Shown here piece by piece: positions 32,103 through 44,178 of a DNA stretch of 64,000 nt; position 1 is the first letter of the stretch; the number at the start of each line of letters is the position of its first letter. The notes under the pieces are model-generated. The model saw nothing but the letters and a program-made list of their open reading frames with translations, did not search any database and was not told the DNA's origin. Source of the stretch: Eudorina sp. 2006-703-Eu-15 (Eukaryota; Chlorophyta; Chlorophyceae; Chlamydomonadales; Volvocaceae); contig BDSI01000246.1 in NCBI GenBank assembly GCA_003117195.1, forward strand, positions 1 through 64,000, in the 5' to 3' direction. The position numbers were made by a program, and so were the translations under genes.

Positions 32103-33089
32103 TTCTTCCCCTTCCCCCCTCCCTGCCTTTTTCTCGTCCTTCCCCCCGGGGCCGCCCCCCCGCCCCCCCGGTTTCCGTTTCTTCCCTTTTTGGCCCGCCT
32201 CCGTCGTCCCGTGTCTCCCCCTCTGCTGTCCCTTTTCGGTCCCCCCGGCGGGGCCGTCCTCGGGTTCCCCTTCCCGGGCCGCCCTGGTGCGTCCCCTCTT
32301 TGTGTTCCTTCTTTTTCCGCGCCCCCGCCCGGCCCCGCGTCGCGTCCGCTTCCTCTCCGGGGCCTTGTGCCGCCGCCTTCCGTTTCCCCCCCCGGGCCCC
32401 GCCCGCTTGCTTCGTTCCCTCCTGGCGCCCCGGCGCGGCCCGCTTCTCGTTGTCCCTTGTTCCCCCGGGTCCGTCCTTCTTCCCCTCTGTTTCTCCCTTG
32501 TCTTCCCCGGCGGGCCCCCCCCTGTTTCTCCCTTGTCCCCGTCGGGGCCGGGCGCCGCCCCCCTTGTCTTCCCCTCCGGGGCCCCCCTTGTCTTCCCCTC
32601 CGGGCCCCCCTGTCTTCCCCTCCGGGCCCCCCTTTGTTTCTCCCTCCCGGGCGCCGCCCCGGCGGGGCCGGGGCCGTCTTTCGTCCCCCCCGGGCCGTCC
32701 TTCCCCCGGGGCCCCTTCCCTTCCCCTTTGGGGCCCGCTGTCTTCCCCGGCGGGCCCCCCTTTGTTTCTCCCTCCCGGGCGCCGCCCCGGCGGGGCCGCC
32801 GGGGCCCCCCCGGGCCCCCTTCCCCCGCTCCGCCTCCTTTCTCTCCCTTTCCGGGCCCGCCCGCTGTCCCCCGTCTCCCCTCGGGCCCCCGTCGTTTCCC
32901 CCCGGGTCCCTCCCCGCCCGCCGCCCCTCCTCCCCCCTTCCCCTCTTCTCCGTCTTCTCCCCTCTCCGCTCGCCCCTTCTTTCTCCCCCCTCTTCTCCCT
33001 TCCTTCCCCGTTTTCTTTGTTCTTGTCCCTCCTTGTTCGCCCCTTGCCTTTTTTTTCCGTTTTTGTTCTCTCTCTCTTCTCCCTTCCCT
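32103..33089. other. tufA-trnE spacer with element clusters
   Basis: 32,480-32,810 holds a dense run of dispersed elements (repeated GTTTCTCCCT and CCCGGGCGCCGCC, the converted form of AAAGGGAGACGAAC). No gene recognised. Confidence 0.6.
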
Positions 33090-33161
33090 GCCCCCCTCGT
33101 CTCGCGGCCTCGGCCCCCTCCCTTTCCCGGCGCCCCGCGGCTTCGCCTTCCGCTGGGGTCT
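33090..33161 (+). tRNA. trnE-UUC: tRNA-Glu(UUC), A-to-C recoded
   Basis: Acceptor GCCCCCC (GACCCCA) at 33,090-33,096 pairs fully with TGGGGTC at 33,154-33,160. T8 at 33,097. D arm reads CGTCTCGCGGCCTCGGCC, i.e. CGTCTAGAGGCCTAGGAC, as in plastid trnE. Anticodon stem 33,117-33,121/33,129-33,133 (last pair unpaired), T33 at 33,123, anticodon TTC at 33,124-33,126. T stem GCGGA/TCCGC around TTCGAAT (read TTCGCCT). In algae and plants this tRNA also feeds tetrapyrrole synthesis. Confidence 0.93.
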
Positions 33162-36100
33162 CTGCCCTTCCCCTCCTTTGCTCCGCCCCGCCGGGGTTGT
33201 TCCGTCTCCCTCCCGTTCCTTTTGCGTTCCTGCCTGCGCCCTCGGGTTCCCCTCCGCTTGCCCCCGTTGTTGTTCCCGCTTTTGTTTTTCCTCCCCCTCC
33301 CCCCTCCTTCCTTTTCCCCGCGCCCGGCTCGGCTCGCCGCCCCTCCCCTCGTTCTGGCTGTCGTTTCCCTTTGGTCCCCTTCCTCCGTTGCCTGTCTCCT
33401 TTCTCCCCTCCCCTGTTTTGGTCTTCCTGGCTTCGTTGGTTTTGTCTCTCGTTCCGTCCCGTTGCGGCTGTGTCCGCTTTCCCCTCCGGGGCCCCCTTCG
33501 TCGCCCCCCCTCGTGCGCTCCCCCGGGGCTCTGTCTTCCCCTCCCCCCTTCCCTCCCGCCTTCCGTCGCCTTTCGTTTCCCTTCTTTTCCCCCCCTCCCC
33601 TCCCCTGCGCCTTCGCCTTCTGCCCGCTGCTTTTCGCCTTTTTGTCTCGTCTGCCTTTCTCGCTTTCTCCCCCGCCCCCCCGGGCCCCCGGCCCCCTCCC
33701 CCCCCGTTTCGTTCGCCCCGCTGCTCTCCCGTTCTTTTCTCCCCCCCGCCTTCCCTGCCTTGTGTTTCTCCTGTCCCCTGCTCCCGCTCCCCGCTTTCGC
33801 CCTTTTTTCTTCTTCCCGCTCTTCCCTCCCCCTTCTTTTCCCCTCCCCTTCTCCCCTTTTCTCTCCCCTTCTCTCCCCCTCCCCGCCGCTTGCCCCCCCC
33901 GCTCCTCCCCTCCCGCCTCCCGGCCTCCCTGGTCCCCGTCTCCCCTTGGGGCCCCGGTGCCTCTGCTTCCGGCCGTTTTGCCCGTCCCCGTGCTCCCGTT
34001 GTCCTCCCTCTCCTTCCTTCCCCCTTTTCTCCTTTGTTGCTCGCCTGTGTCCCCCCCGGGGCCGTCCTCGCCTCCCCCCGCTCTCCGTCCCCCCTCTCCT
34101 TCCCGTCCTCCTCTTCTTTGTTCCCTCCCGGGCCCCGCCGCGGCCCCCCGCCTCCCTGTTCTTCTCCTGTTCTCCCCCTTTCGTGTTTTTTCCCGGCGCC
34201 GCGTCTTGCCTTCGCCCCCCCCCGCCCCTTTTGCCCCCCTTTTTTCCCGTCCGTTCTTTCTCCCCTCCGTTCCTTTCTCCTCCCCCCGTCCCCCCGTCCG
34301 GTGTTCTTTTTCGGGCCCCCCCTCTTCGCCGTTGTTCCCGCCGGGCCGCGTCCCCCCCCCCCCCTCCGCTCCCCCTCCCGCTCTTTTTTTCCTTCTCCCC
34401 CCCTGTTGTCTTTTTCTCCCTCTTTCTTCCCCTCCCCTTCCTTTTCTTTCGTCTGTTGTCCCCCGCTGTCTCCCCGGCCCGTCCCCTGTCTTCTTGGCGT
34501 CTTTTCCCCTTTCCTCCTCTTCCCGTCCCCCTTCCTTTTCTCTTCCTCCCCCTCCCGCTTTCCGCTTGTTCCCTTTCCCTCCCCCTCCCCGCCTTTTGGT
34601 CTCCCGCCGGCTTTTCTCCGTCCCTTGTTTCCCGCTTTTCCTTGCTGGTTCTCGCTTTTTGTCTCTCCGTCCCCCTTTCTTCCCCCTCCCCGTCCCCGCC
34701 TTCCCTCGCTCCTTTTCCTTTCTCCCCCCGCTTCCGCCCCTTCTCCCTTTCTCTCCCTTCTCTTTTCTCTCCTGTCTCTCCCCCTTTTGTTTTCTTCTGC
34801 CTTCCCCCCTTTTTTTCCTTTCCTCTCTCTTCCTCTTCTCGCCCTTTCCTTTCCTCTCCTCTCGCCTTTTCTTTTGTTTTCTCCGTCGGGCCCTTCTTCG
34901 TCTTTTCTCCCGCTCTCTCCCTTCCCCCGCTTTTCTCGGGCTGCCCGGCTTCGCCCCTGCGCCCCTCTGCTCCCCCGCCCCTGCGCTCCCCCGCTGCGCT
35001 CCCTCCCGTTCTTTCGCGCTTTCCCGCGTGCCTCCTTTCTTTTCCTCTCCCCTTTCTTTTTTCCTTGTGCCCCTTTCTCTCTTCTTTCTTTTCTTTCGTT
35101 TTCGCCCCTTGCCTCCCCTGCTCTTTGTTCTTGCTTTTTCCCCTCCCCCTTGGTCGGCTTCTTTTCTGCTGCGTCCCGTCTTCCCTTTTTTTCTGTCCTT
35201 TTCTGCTTCGTTTTCCTGCCTCGTCTCTTGTTTTTCGCCCCCGGGTCCCGCTTCCCCTCTTTTGCCCCCCCCCCGCCGCCTTCCTCCTTCCCTCCCCTCC
35301 TTTTCGGGGCCCCCTCCCCCGCCCTGCCCCGCTGTCCTCCCCGGCCCCCGCTTTCCTCCTTCCCCTCCCCCGTCTCCCCTGCCCCTCTCGTTTCCTCGCC
35401 GGTCCCTCCGTTCTCCCGTCTTCCTTCTTCTTTCCCTTCGCCTTTTGTCCCTTCTTTTCCCCCTCCGGTTCCTCCTCCCCCCTCCGTTGCTTTTCGCCCC
35501 CGTTCTTTTTGCTTTCGTTTCGCTCCCTCCCCCCCGTTTTCCCCCTTCTTTCTCTGCTCCTGGCCTTGTCCTTCCCTCCTTCTCCCGTTGTTCCCTTTTC
35601 TCGCCCCCTCCCCTTCCGCTTTGCTGTCCCTTGCTTCCCCTTTTTCTCCGTCCCTTTTTTGCCGGCTTTCCCCGTCGGGGCCCTCCGCCGGGCCTGGCCC
35701 CGCGCCGTTCCCCGGCCCCTCCCTCCGCTGTCCCGCCCCTCTCCCTGTTTTCTTCGTCCCGCCTTTTCTTTTCCCTTGGGGGTTCCCTGCCCGGCCCGCC
35801 TTTCCCTTTCCTCCCCCTGGCCGTCCCTTGCGGGTCCCGCTGTCGTCTCCCTCCGGCCCCCTCCGGTCCCCCCTCCCTCCGGGGCCTCGGGTTTCCCCCC
35901 CGGGGCCGCCGCGCCCCCCCCCCGGGGGGGGGTTTCGTCCCTTTTTGGTTCCCTTCCCCTCTGCGCCCCCCCGGCCCCCGGCGGCGCCGCGCCGCCCCCC
36001 TTTCGTCCCTTCCTGGGCCCCTTTCCGGCCCCCGGGCCGCCCCCCCCGCGGCCCCCGGGCCCGCCCCCCCCCGCTGCCCGCGCCGCGGGCCGCCCGGGGC

Positions 36101-37264
36101 CCCCCCGTCGTTCCCTGCCGGGTGCCTTTTCCCTTCCGGTCCCCCCTCTTCCCCGGCGTCCCCTGTCGCCTCCCCTCCTCCCCTCCGGGGCCCTCCTTTG
36201 TCGGTCCTCGCCTGCCTCGGGTTTCCCTCGCCGGGCCCCCCTTTGTTCCTTTTTCGGCCCCGGGCCCGTCTCTGCCCCCTTCTCGGCCTTTCTCCCCCCG
36301 GCCCCCCCTTTTCTTTTCTTCTCGCGGCCCCGCCCTCCCTTGTTTTCTGCTCCTTCCCCCTGTGCTCCCCTCCCCCCGCTGTTCGTCCCGGTCCTCCCCC
36401 GTCTGTCACCTCTCCCCGCGTGTTCGCGTCCTTTGTCCCCCCCCCCCCCCCCCCCGTCCTCCTTCCCCCCCCCCCCCCCCCTCCCCGGCCTTGCTTCCGG
36501 CCCCCTGTTCCCCTTTTCCCCGCCCCGTCCCCCCCTTGGTCCCCTGGTCCGCCTCCCCCGTTCCCCCCCCGCTCCTGTCCCCCCGCCCTGCTTCCCCCCG
36601 TCCCCCCTGTTCCTTCGCGTGGTCTTTTCCCCCCTCCCGTTCCCTCCCCCCGGCCCCGTGTCCCCTCCTCCTTCCCCCCCTCCTGCTCGCCGCCCCCCGG
36701 TGCCTTGCCCGCCTTCCCCCCCCCCTTTCCCTCCGTCCTCCTCTCTTGCCCCGCCGCCCCCGCTTCTGCTCCTGTCGGCCGCTCCTCCCCCGTCCTCGCC
36801 CCTCCCGTTGCGCCTTGCCCTCGGCCCCCTGTGCCCGTCCTCCCCCCTCCCCCTCCCCCTCTTCCCTGTGGTGGCCCCTCTTTCCTTGTCCTCTCCTCTG
36901 CCTTGCTTGCCTTTCTCGCCGTTCTTCCCCCCCTCGTCTCCTTTCCTCCTCCCCCCTTTTTCGCCCCTTGTGCCCTCCCCCTTCGGCTCCTTCCCCTTCC
37001 CCCCGCCCTCGCCTCGCCGCCCTTTCCTCTCCTCCCCTCTGGGCTGGTCTCCTCTTGGCCTTGCTCGGCGGGGCCTCGGCGCCCCCGTTCTTTGTTCCCT
37101 TGTGCCCCCCGCCTTTCGTGTTGCCCCTTCTTTCTTGTCGCTTTTCGTGCGCCTTCCTCTCTGTATGTTGTCCCTTGTCTTCGTCTCGTCCCCTCGTGTT
37201 CCCCGTGTCCCACGTGCTTCCCTTTGTTCCTTCGCTCGCTTGTTTTCCCCTCCGGGGCCCCCCT
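33162..37264. other. Spacer, no gene identified
   Basis: Adenine-free except one at 36,408 and a few after 37,160. GC palindromes at 35,680-36,100. Two long C runs at 36,437-36,455 and 36,465-36,481. No gene recognised. Confidence 0.45.
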
Positions 37265-37440
37265 GTCGTCCCCTTTGTTTCTCCCTTGTCCCCTCCGGTT
37301 CCCCCCGGGGCCCCGGGCGCCGCCCCGGCGGGGCCGGGGCCCCGGCGGTGCTTCCCCTTAGGGGGACCGCTGTCCCTTCACTCCCTTCGGTTCCCTTCAG
37401 TCCCTTCGCTGCCGGGCCCCGCCGGGCCTGCCGGGCCTGG
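37265..37440 (+). repeat. Element, hairpin and third composite satellite
   Basis: Dispersed element (37,265-37,345), an A-bearing hairpin CCCC-TTAG-GGGG at 37,354-37,365, then TCCCTTC units and the GCCGGGCCT array. The order hairpin-TCCCTTC-GCCGGGCC links the three repeat families. Confidence 0.8.
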
Positions 37441-38989
37441 GGCCGCCCTTGGGCCCCGGGGCCCCTGCGCGGTCCCCTTCGGGCCCGCCGCCCTCCCCGG
37501 CCCCGGGGCTCCCCGGCGCGGCCCCCGTCCGTGCCTTCTCGCCCCTCTCTCCTCTCTCTGCTTTGCTCTTCGCCTCCTTGGTCGCCTGTCTTTTTTCCCG
37601 TGTCCCCCTCTGGCTCCTCTTTTTTCTTCCTTTCCCTTTTCGCCTCCCCTTCTCTCCTCCCTCTCTTCTCTCCTTCCCCCTTCCCCCTCGTCCTCCTGCC
37701 CTCTTCCCCCTTTTCCCTTTTTCTTCCTTTCCTTCCGCCTGGTCTTCCCTTCTCCCCCCCTTCCCCCCCCGGCGCCCCCGTCCCCCCCCTCTCCGCGTTC
37801 CCCCGCGGGGCCCTTGTCCCTTTTCCCCGTAATTTGTCCTTTTTAATTATTTTTTTCTCTCGTGCTTCCCCTTTTTGTCCTTTCCCGGGCCCCCTCCCCC
37901 CCTTTCCTTCCTTCCCGGGTTGCCCCCGGCGCCCCGCCTGTGCCGTCCTGTGTTGGTTTCCTTCTCGGGCCTCGTCGCGTCCGCCCCCTCCCCGCCCCGG
38001 GGCCCCCCCGTTTCTCGCTTCTCCCTTCCCCCTTGCCCGTGCTTGCGCTCGCCTCTTGTCCTTTCTCGCCTTGCCCCCTCTCTCCTGTCCGTTTTCCCCC
38101 CCGTTTTCTGCTTCCCCCTCTTGCTTGTCCTCGCCCCGCCCTTTTGTTTTTTTCTCGGTTTGCTTCCCTCCCCTGCCCCTTTTCTTCTCGCCCCCGTCGC
38201 TCGTTTCCTCTTGTTTCCCCCTCTTCCCGCCTGCCCCGCGCCTTGTTCCCCGCTCTCTCGGCTTCGCCTTTTTTTCTCGCCCTCGCCCCTTCCCTCGTCT
38301 CGCTTTTTCTCCGCTCCTGCCCTTCGCTGTTTCCGGCCCCGGTGGTCTTGGCCCTCCCCCCCCGTTGCCCTCTTTCTCTTGCCTTCGCCCCCCGCGGCCC
38401 CCCGTGTTCCCCCTTGGCTGTGCTCCCCCCCTGCCCGCCCTTTTCCTTTCCCCGGCTTTTTCCTCCCTCCGCTTCTCGCTCCCTTCCGTGCTCCCGCTTC
38501 TCCTTCTGCCGCTCTTTGGCCCTCCCCTCCCCGGCCTTTCTCTTGGTCCCCTCTCCCGTCCCCTCTGGCTCTCTGCTGGCCCTCCGCTCCTTCTTTTTTT
38601 TTGTCTCCCTCCTTCCTCTCCCCTTCCTCTTTCCTTCTGCCCCTCCCTTCCTTCTCCTCCCCCTTTCGTCCCCGTTTTGCTGCGGTCCCTCCGCCGGGCC
38701 GTTTTTCCTCCCCCTCCCCGCCTCCCTGCTCGCCCCCCTCTTTTTTTCCCCTCTCTTTTTCTTCTTTTTTCTCCCTTTTCCCCTTCGTTTCTCTCTTTTC
38801 GTTCGTCTTCCCCTTCGTTTCTCCCTTGTCGTTCCCTCCCCTTCCCTCTCCCCGGTTGTCCCCCGTCCCTTTGCTTGTCCCTTCGCCCGCCTGCCGTGGT
38901 TCGTCCCTTCGTCTCCCGTGCTTCCGCTTGTCCCCCCCGGGGCCCTCTTGCTTCCCCTCCGGGCCCCCCTGTCTTCCCCGGCGGGGCCC
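37441..38989. other. Spacer, no gene identified
   Basis: Pyrimidine-rich with one A-bearing island at 37,831-37,850 (TTAATTA core). No gene recognised. Confidence 0.45.
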
Positions 38990-39825
38990 CCCTTTGTTTC
39001 TCCCTTGTCCCCTCCGGTTCCCCCCGGGGCCCCGGGCGCCGCCCCGGCGGGGCCGGGCCCCGTCGGGGCCCGGGTGCTTCCCCCTTAGGGGGGACCGCTG
39101 TCTTCCCCTCCGGGGAACCCCTTTGTTTCTCCCTTGTCCCCTACGGTTCCCCCCCGGGGCCCCGGGCGCCGCCCCGGCGGGGCCGCCGGGGCCGCCCTCT
39201 GTTCGGGTCCCTTCGCTAGTAGTTTCCCTTCAGGAACGTCGTCCCCTTTGGGGCCTCGCCGGGCCCTCCGTTCGTTTCCGGGCCTGGGGCCCGCTCCCGT
39301 TTCTCGTCCCTCCCCGGCCCCTCTTCCCTGTCCGGGCCCGGGCCGCCGGGCGTGGGGGCTGCCCGGCCGCCCGCTTCCCCGATGTTGTCCCTTTAAGGTA
39401 AGGCTTCCCCTTGTCTTCCCCTCCGGGCCCCCCCATTCGTCCCCAGTGCTTCCCCTACGAGGCCGCCCCCGTTTCTCCCTCCCGGGCGCCGCCCTCCCCC
39501 CCCTTCCCCTCCGGGGCCGCGGCCGGCTCGGGCCGCCCGTCCGCGCCGCCCCGGTTCTGTTTGCCCGTTTTCGGTCCGCGCCCCGGCCGCCCGTGTCGTC
39601 CCCTTTGTTTCTCCCTTGTCCCCTCCGGTTCCCCCCCGGGGCCCCGGGCGCCGCCCCGGCGGGGCCCGCTGTCCCCCCGTCTCTTTGTTTCCCTTACTCG
39701 CCTCTCAGTTCGTCCTCTTCCCCTCCTGGGCCGCCGCCCTGCCCGCGCCCCGCATCGCGTCGTTCCCCTTCGGGGACTGTTTATCGTTCCTTCCACCTTA
39801 TTTTCCCTGGAGGGGAATTAGATTC
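38990..39825 (+). repeat. A-bearing repeat cluster upstream of chlL
   Basis: Element copies at 38,990-39,070, 39,120-39,200 and 39,600-39,665, a CCCCC-TTA-GGGGG hairpin at 39,080-39,093, and adenines scattered at 39,215-39,460 and 39,695-39,825. The last hairpin TTCCC/GGGAA (39,803-39,817) contains GGAGG (39,809-39,813), which could be the chlL ribosome binding site. It is one of few places where such a signal survives. Confidence 0.7.
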
Positions 39826-40758
39826 TATCCCTTCTGGCCCCTCCGGGCCCTCTGCGGGCCCCCTTTCTTCCGCCCTCCCTTTCTCTCGTGCTCCCTCTGG
39901 TTGCTGCTCTCGTCTGCCCTTTCTCGCCCTCTCCCGCGCTTTTTTCTCGTTTTCGCCCCTTTTTCTTGTTCCTTTTCCGCCCTCTGTTTCTCCCCTTTTT
40001 CTCCGCTCCCCCCTTCTCTCCCCCTTTGTTCTCCTTTGTTGCTCCCTCTTCCCCCCCTTGGCCGCTGTTCTCTCTGGTGGCTCCGGCGGTGTCGCTTGTG
40101 TCGCCGCCGGTGGTCCCCCCGCCGGCGCGGGTTGCGGTGGTTCTGTTGTTGGTGCCCCCGTCCCCCTCCTCCCGCCCTCCCTGCTTTTTTTGCGTCTGCC
40201 CTTCTTTTCTTTGCTGTCTTCGGTGCTGTTGTTTGTGGTGGTTTTGCTGCGCCTTTCCCTTCTGCCGCTTCTTGTCTTCTTGTGCCCGCCCCTGGTTTTG
40301 CTGCTTTCTTTGCTGCTCCTCGCCTCGCCGCTTCCGTCCGTGCCCCGCTCGTCCGCCCCCCTTCCGCTTCGCTGGTTTCCTCGGTCCTCGCCCTTCTCCC
40401 CGTGCTTTCCTTGCTCCCTCTGTCGCCGCCTGTCCCCTGCCTGTCTTCGCCGTTTTCCCTTTCCTTGCCGCCCTCCGTCTTTCCCGTGTTCCCGGTCCCC
40501 CTTTCTTTGCCCTGTCTCCTTTTTCCCCCGCCCCCGCTTCCCCCCCGCCCCTTCTTTTGTTCCCGGCCTGGCCCCCCCCCTCCTTTCGCGTTCCCCCGTG
40601 GCCTCGCTCCTTTTGCCCTGCCTCCCCCTCCTTCCCTTTGTCCTTTTTCTTTCCCTCTCGCCGCTCCCTTCTTGCCCGCCCCCGCCGGCGTCCTCCCTCG
40701 CGCCTTCTCCGCTCCCGCCTTCTTTCGTCTTTTCTCTGCTTTTTCTTTCCCCGTTTCC
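39826..40758 (+). CDS. chlL: Light-independent protochlorophyllide reductase iron protein (A-to-C recoded)
   Basis: ATP-binding, NifH-like reductase that delivers electrons to ChlNB. The core is unmistakable: [19 protein letters not shown] reads [19 protein letters not shown] at about 40,085-40,140, covering one iron-sulphur cysteine. [11 protein letters not shown] reads [11 protein letters not shown] at about 40,230, with the second cysteine. NGFDALFAANRIAASVR reads [17 protein letters not shown], and SRVKGKTLFEM reads [11 protein letters not shown]. The end DFYLNV precedes TCC (TAA) at 40,756-40,758. The N-terminal P-loop (GKGGIGKST) is not cleanly readable at 39,836-39,870 and seems to carry small deletions, so the start is approximate. 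Several frame changes. It precedes rpl23 as in Chlamydomonas. Confidence 0.93.
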
Positions 40759-42829
40759 GCTTGCTCCTGCGCCTCCCTCCGTTTCCTGTTTCTCCCTTTT
40801 GCTCGCCCCTCGCGCTCCGCCCCTTCCCCGTGTCGTTCGTCTCCGCCTCTTCGCTTCTCCTTCCGCTGTTTCCCCCTGCTTCTCGCTTGTCCTTCGTCTG
40901 TTTTTGTTTTTGCTTTTTTCTTCCTCCTTTGCCTGTGTTCCCCTTCGGGGCCCCCCTTCCCTCGCTTTTCCGCTTCCCCGTTCCCTGTTTTCTTTTTCTT
41001 CCGTCTGTTTTCTTGTTTCTTGCGGCCCCGCGCTTGCCCTTTTTCTCTTTCCCCGTCCTGCCTCTCGTTTTTTTGCTGTTGTCCCTTTCCGGGCCCCCCC
41101 GCTTCCGTTCCGTTGCCGTCCTGCCTTTTGCTTCCCCTCTGGGGCCGTCCCTTGTCCTTTTCCCCCGTGCCGGCCGCTTCGCCCCTCCGTCCCCCGCCCC
41201 CCCCCCTCCGTTGGCGCTCTTCCCCTTCGCCGCCCCCTCGCCCTCCGTTCCTTTTCCCGCCTTTCCCCTTCCTTTCCTCTCGCCCCCTCCCCGCCTTCCC
41301 TCTTGTTCTCCCCCCTTTTTCTCTTCCTCCCTCCGCCGCCCTTTCTTTTTCTGTTTTTTTCGCCTCCCCTTCCGTCCTTCCCCCCCCCCCTTTTGGTCCC
41401 GCTGCCCCTCCCCCTCCTCGTTTTTGTTTGTTTGTCTTTCCCCGGCTCCCCCTCTCCTCCCCCGTCCCCTTTCTTTCCTTTTCTTCCCTCCCCTCCTCCT
41501 GTTTCGGGCCGGCGGCTTCCCCCCGTTTTCCCTTTCCCGCCCCTTTCCCCTCCCCGTGTCTGTTTTCCTTTTTTCCCCCCCCCCGCCTTTCCGTTGCTGC
41601 TTCTCTGTGTTTTCTTTTGTGTTGCCCCCTTCCCCCCTTCTCCCTCCCCTCTTCTGCCCGTCCGTGCTTCTGTTCCCCCCTGTGTGCTCCCTGTCGTCTC
41701 CTTCCCCGTCCCGGCCCCGTTCTGGTGCTTTGTTCCCCTGCTCCCCTCCCCCCGCCCCGGTCCCTCGTCTTTTTTCGCTTCCCCTCCTGTCCCCTCTTTT
41801 TCTTCTTCTCTTCCTCTTGTTCTTTGCTCTGTTCCCCCTTCCCGGTCCCTTTCCTGCTTTTTTCTTTCTGCCTGTCTCCTTTCTCCCCTCCCCCTGCCCC
41901 TTGGCTTCCCCGCTGGTTCTCCCCTCCCCTCTCCTTTTTCGTCTCCCCGGTTCCGCCCCGTTGTGCTTTTGTTCCCTTCCCCGGCCCCCCCGTCTTCCCT
42001 TTCTCCTCCCCTTCTGGGGCCGCGCCTGGGCTGCTTTTCTCCGCCGGGGTTTTTTTGTTTTGTTTTCGTCCTCTTCCCCTCCCGGGCCCCGGGGCCCTCC
42101 GTGGCGTTCCCTTTCGGGGGCCGCCCCGCCTGCCTTGTTCGGTGCCCCGCCGCCGCCGCCCCGCCCCCTGCGGGGTCCCCCGCCCTCCCCGGCCCCCCTC
42201 TCCGTGCCCTCCCCCTCCGTGCTCGTTCCCCTTCCTTTCCGGTCCCCCGTTGTTCTTCCCCTTCGGGGCCCTCCCCCGGCCTGCCTTTTGTCCCCCCGGT
42301 GTTCGCTCTCTTCGCTTTCCCGGCGTCTCCCGCTCCCTTGCCCCCCTTCCCCCCGGCTTTTTCCCTTTCCTCCCCGCCTCTTTTGTTCCCCTCTCGGCTC
42401 TGTGCTTTTCGCTTGCTGCTTTCCCCTCCGGGGCCCCGTCCCCCCTCTCCCGCCGTCCCTTCTTTTTGTTGTGTTCCTCCTGGCTCGTGCTGGTCTTCTC
42501 CCCTGCTCCTCCCCCTCCCCCCTGCCCTCTCTCCTTTTCGGCTCGTCTCCTGCCTTTTCCTTTTCCCCCTTTTTCTCCCCCCTGTCCGTCCGCTCGCCTT
42601 TCCCGCGCCCTCCCCTCCCCTCTCCTTTTTTCCGTCCTTTCCCCTCCCCCCCGCGTTTCTTTTTTTCTTTTTTTCTTTTCTCCTCCCCTCCGTTCCCTTT
42701 TCTTTTTCCCCTCTCTTCTTTTTCCCCTCCTCGTTTGGTTGCTCCTCCCCCCCTTTCTCCTCTTCCTTCCGCTCCCCTGCCCCCCCTTGGCCCGCCCTTT
42801 TCCTCCCCTCTTCTTCTGGTGTCCCTCCT
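40759..42829. other. chlL-rpl23 spacer
   Basis: No adenine seen. Ordinary pyrimidine-rich spacer with GC palindromes near 40,945 and 42,060-42,300. No gene recognised. Confidence 0.5.
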
Positions 42830-43099
42830 CTCCTCGCTTTCGTCCCTCCCCGGTTCTTCCCGCCCCCCCTCTGTTGCTTTCTTTCCCCTCGTCCCTCTCC
42901 TTTTGCTGTCGCTTTCCGTTTCCCCCCTCCCCCCTTCCCCCCTCTTTGCCCCTTTCTTTCCCGTCCCTGTTCTTTCCGTCCCTCCCCCTCTTCCTCCCCG
43001 TCCCCCCTTCGTGTTGGTTTCGCTCCGGGTTCTCGTCCTCGTTCCCCCCGTGCTCTTCTTCCCTTCCCCGCCGGCCCTCCCTTCCTTCTTCCTCTTTCC
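42830..43099 (+). CDS. rpl23: Ribosomal protein uL23 (A-to-C recoded)
   Basis: Large-subunit protein at the peptide exit tunnel. QYTFDVDLRLTKP reads [13 protein letters not shown] near 42,900, and RVGLAQGYRPRYKRALLTL reads [19 protein letters not shown] near 43,010-43,070. The frame ends at TCC (TAA) 43,097-43,099. The start is uncertain; I place it just before the segment reading LAFV (IDLV). About 90 codons, the family length. First gene of the ribosomal-protein cluster. Confidence 0.86.
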
Positions 43100-44178
43100 T
43101 GCCGGGCCCCCTGCCCTTCCCTCCCTGTCCCGCGGGCGCCGCCCCCCCCGGCTCCCGGTTCTGTTTGCCTGTCTCCTTTCTCCCTCCCCCTCTCCCTCCG
43201 CGTCCCCCTTCCTTGTTTCCGCCCTCTTCTTTCCTTTTCGCCCCCTCCCCGCCGTCGTTGCTCCCCCCTTGTCGCCTCCCCTTCCTTTTCTGTCCGCCTG
43301 CTCCCCTCCCCTCCGTTGCCTTTTCTCTGTGCTGCCGTTCCTTCTCCCTCTTCTCTTCTCCGCTTCCCCTGCTCCGCCCCCTCCCGCTGGCCTTCTTGTT
43401 TGCGTTTTTCCCGGCCTTCCGCGCTTCCCTTGCCCCTTTCTGCTTTTTGGCTTTTGTTCGTCCCTTTGTTGTCGCCTTGTCCCTTTCGTTTTTCGCCCTC
43501 CGTTCCCCGCCGGGGGGTTCCCCCCTCCCCTGTTGCTTCCTCGTCGTTTCCCTCCGGTTCCCCTTTGGGGCCCCCGTCGTCCCCTTTGGGGCCCCGCCCG
43601 GGCCCCGCCGGGCGTGCCGGGCCCGCGGTCCCCCTCCGGGGCCGCCCCTCCGGTTCCCCTTCCCCTCTGGTTCGTCTCCCTTGTCCCCTTTGGGGCCCCG
43701 TCGGGGCCCCGGGCGCCCCCCGGGGTTCCCCGCGGGGCCGCCCGGGGTTCCCCGGCGGGGCCGCCCTCGTTCCCCTTTGGGGCCCCGGGCGCCGCCCCCT
43801 GGGGCCCTGGTTGTCCCTTCCGGTCCCCCGGCCGCCCCCGCTTTCCCCTCCGGGGCCCCCCCCCGTTCGTCTCCCTTCCCCGTCGGGGCCCCGGGCGCCC
43901 CTGTTGCTTCCTTGTTCCCGTCGGGGCCGCTTTTTCCCCCTCCGGGGCCGCCGCGCCCCCCGCCCTGGCGCCGTGTGCCGGGCCTGGGGCCGCGCTGGGG
44001 CCCCGGGGGCCGCGCCGGGGTTCCCCTCCGGGGCCGCCCCCCGCCCCGGCGCCGCCCCCCCGGGCCGCCCCCCGCCTTTTTCCGGCCTCGCCCTCCCCCC
44101 CCCTCGCCTTCCCGTGTTCCTTTCCCCTCTGTCCCCCCGTGCCCTCCGCCCCTCCCTCGTCCCTCCCTTTTTCTTTTT
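43100..44178 (+). repeat. rpl23-rpl2 spacer with element cluster
   Basis: 43,550-44,060 is one of the densest dispersed-element clusters, with GGTTCGTCTCCCTT at 43,670 and many CCCCTCCGGGG palindromes. All copies are fully converted; no adenine is visible. No gene. Confidence 0.7.

Noticed and set aside
40759..42829. petB upstream or near chlL, expected from Chlamydomonas order
   Set aside because: I looked for the haem-ligand and Trp-rich segments of cytochrome b6 in all three frames here and at 37.4-39.8 kb and saw none.
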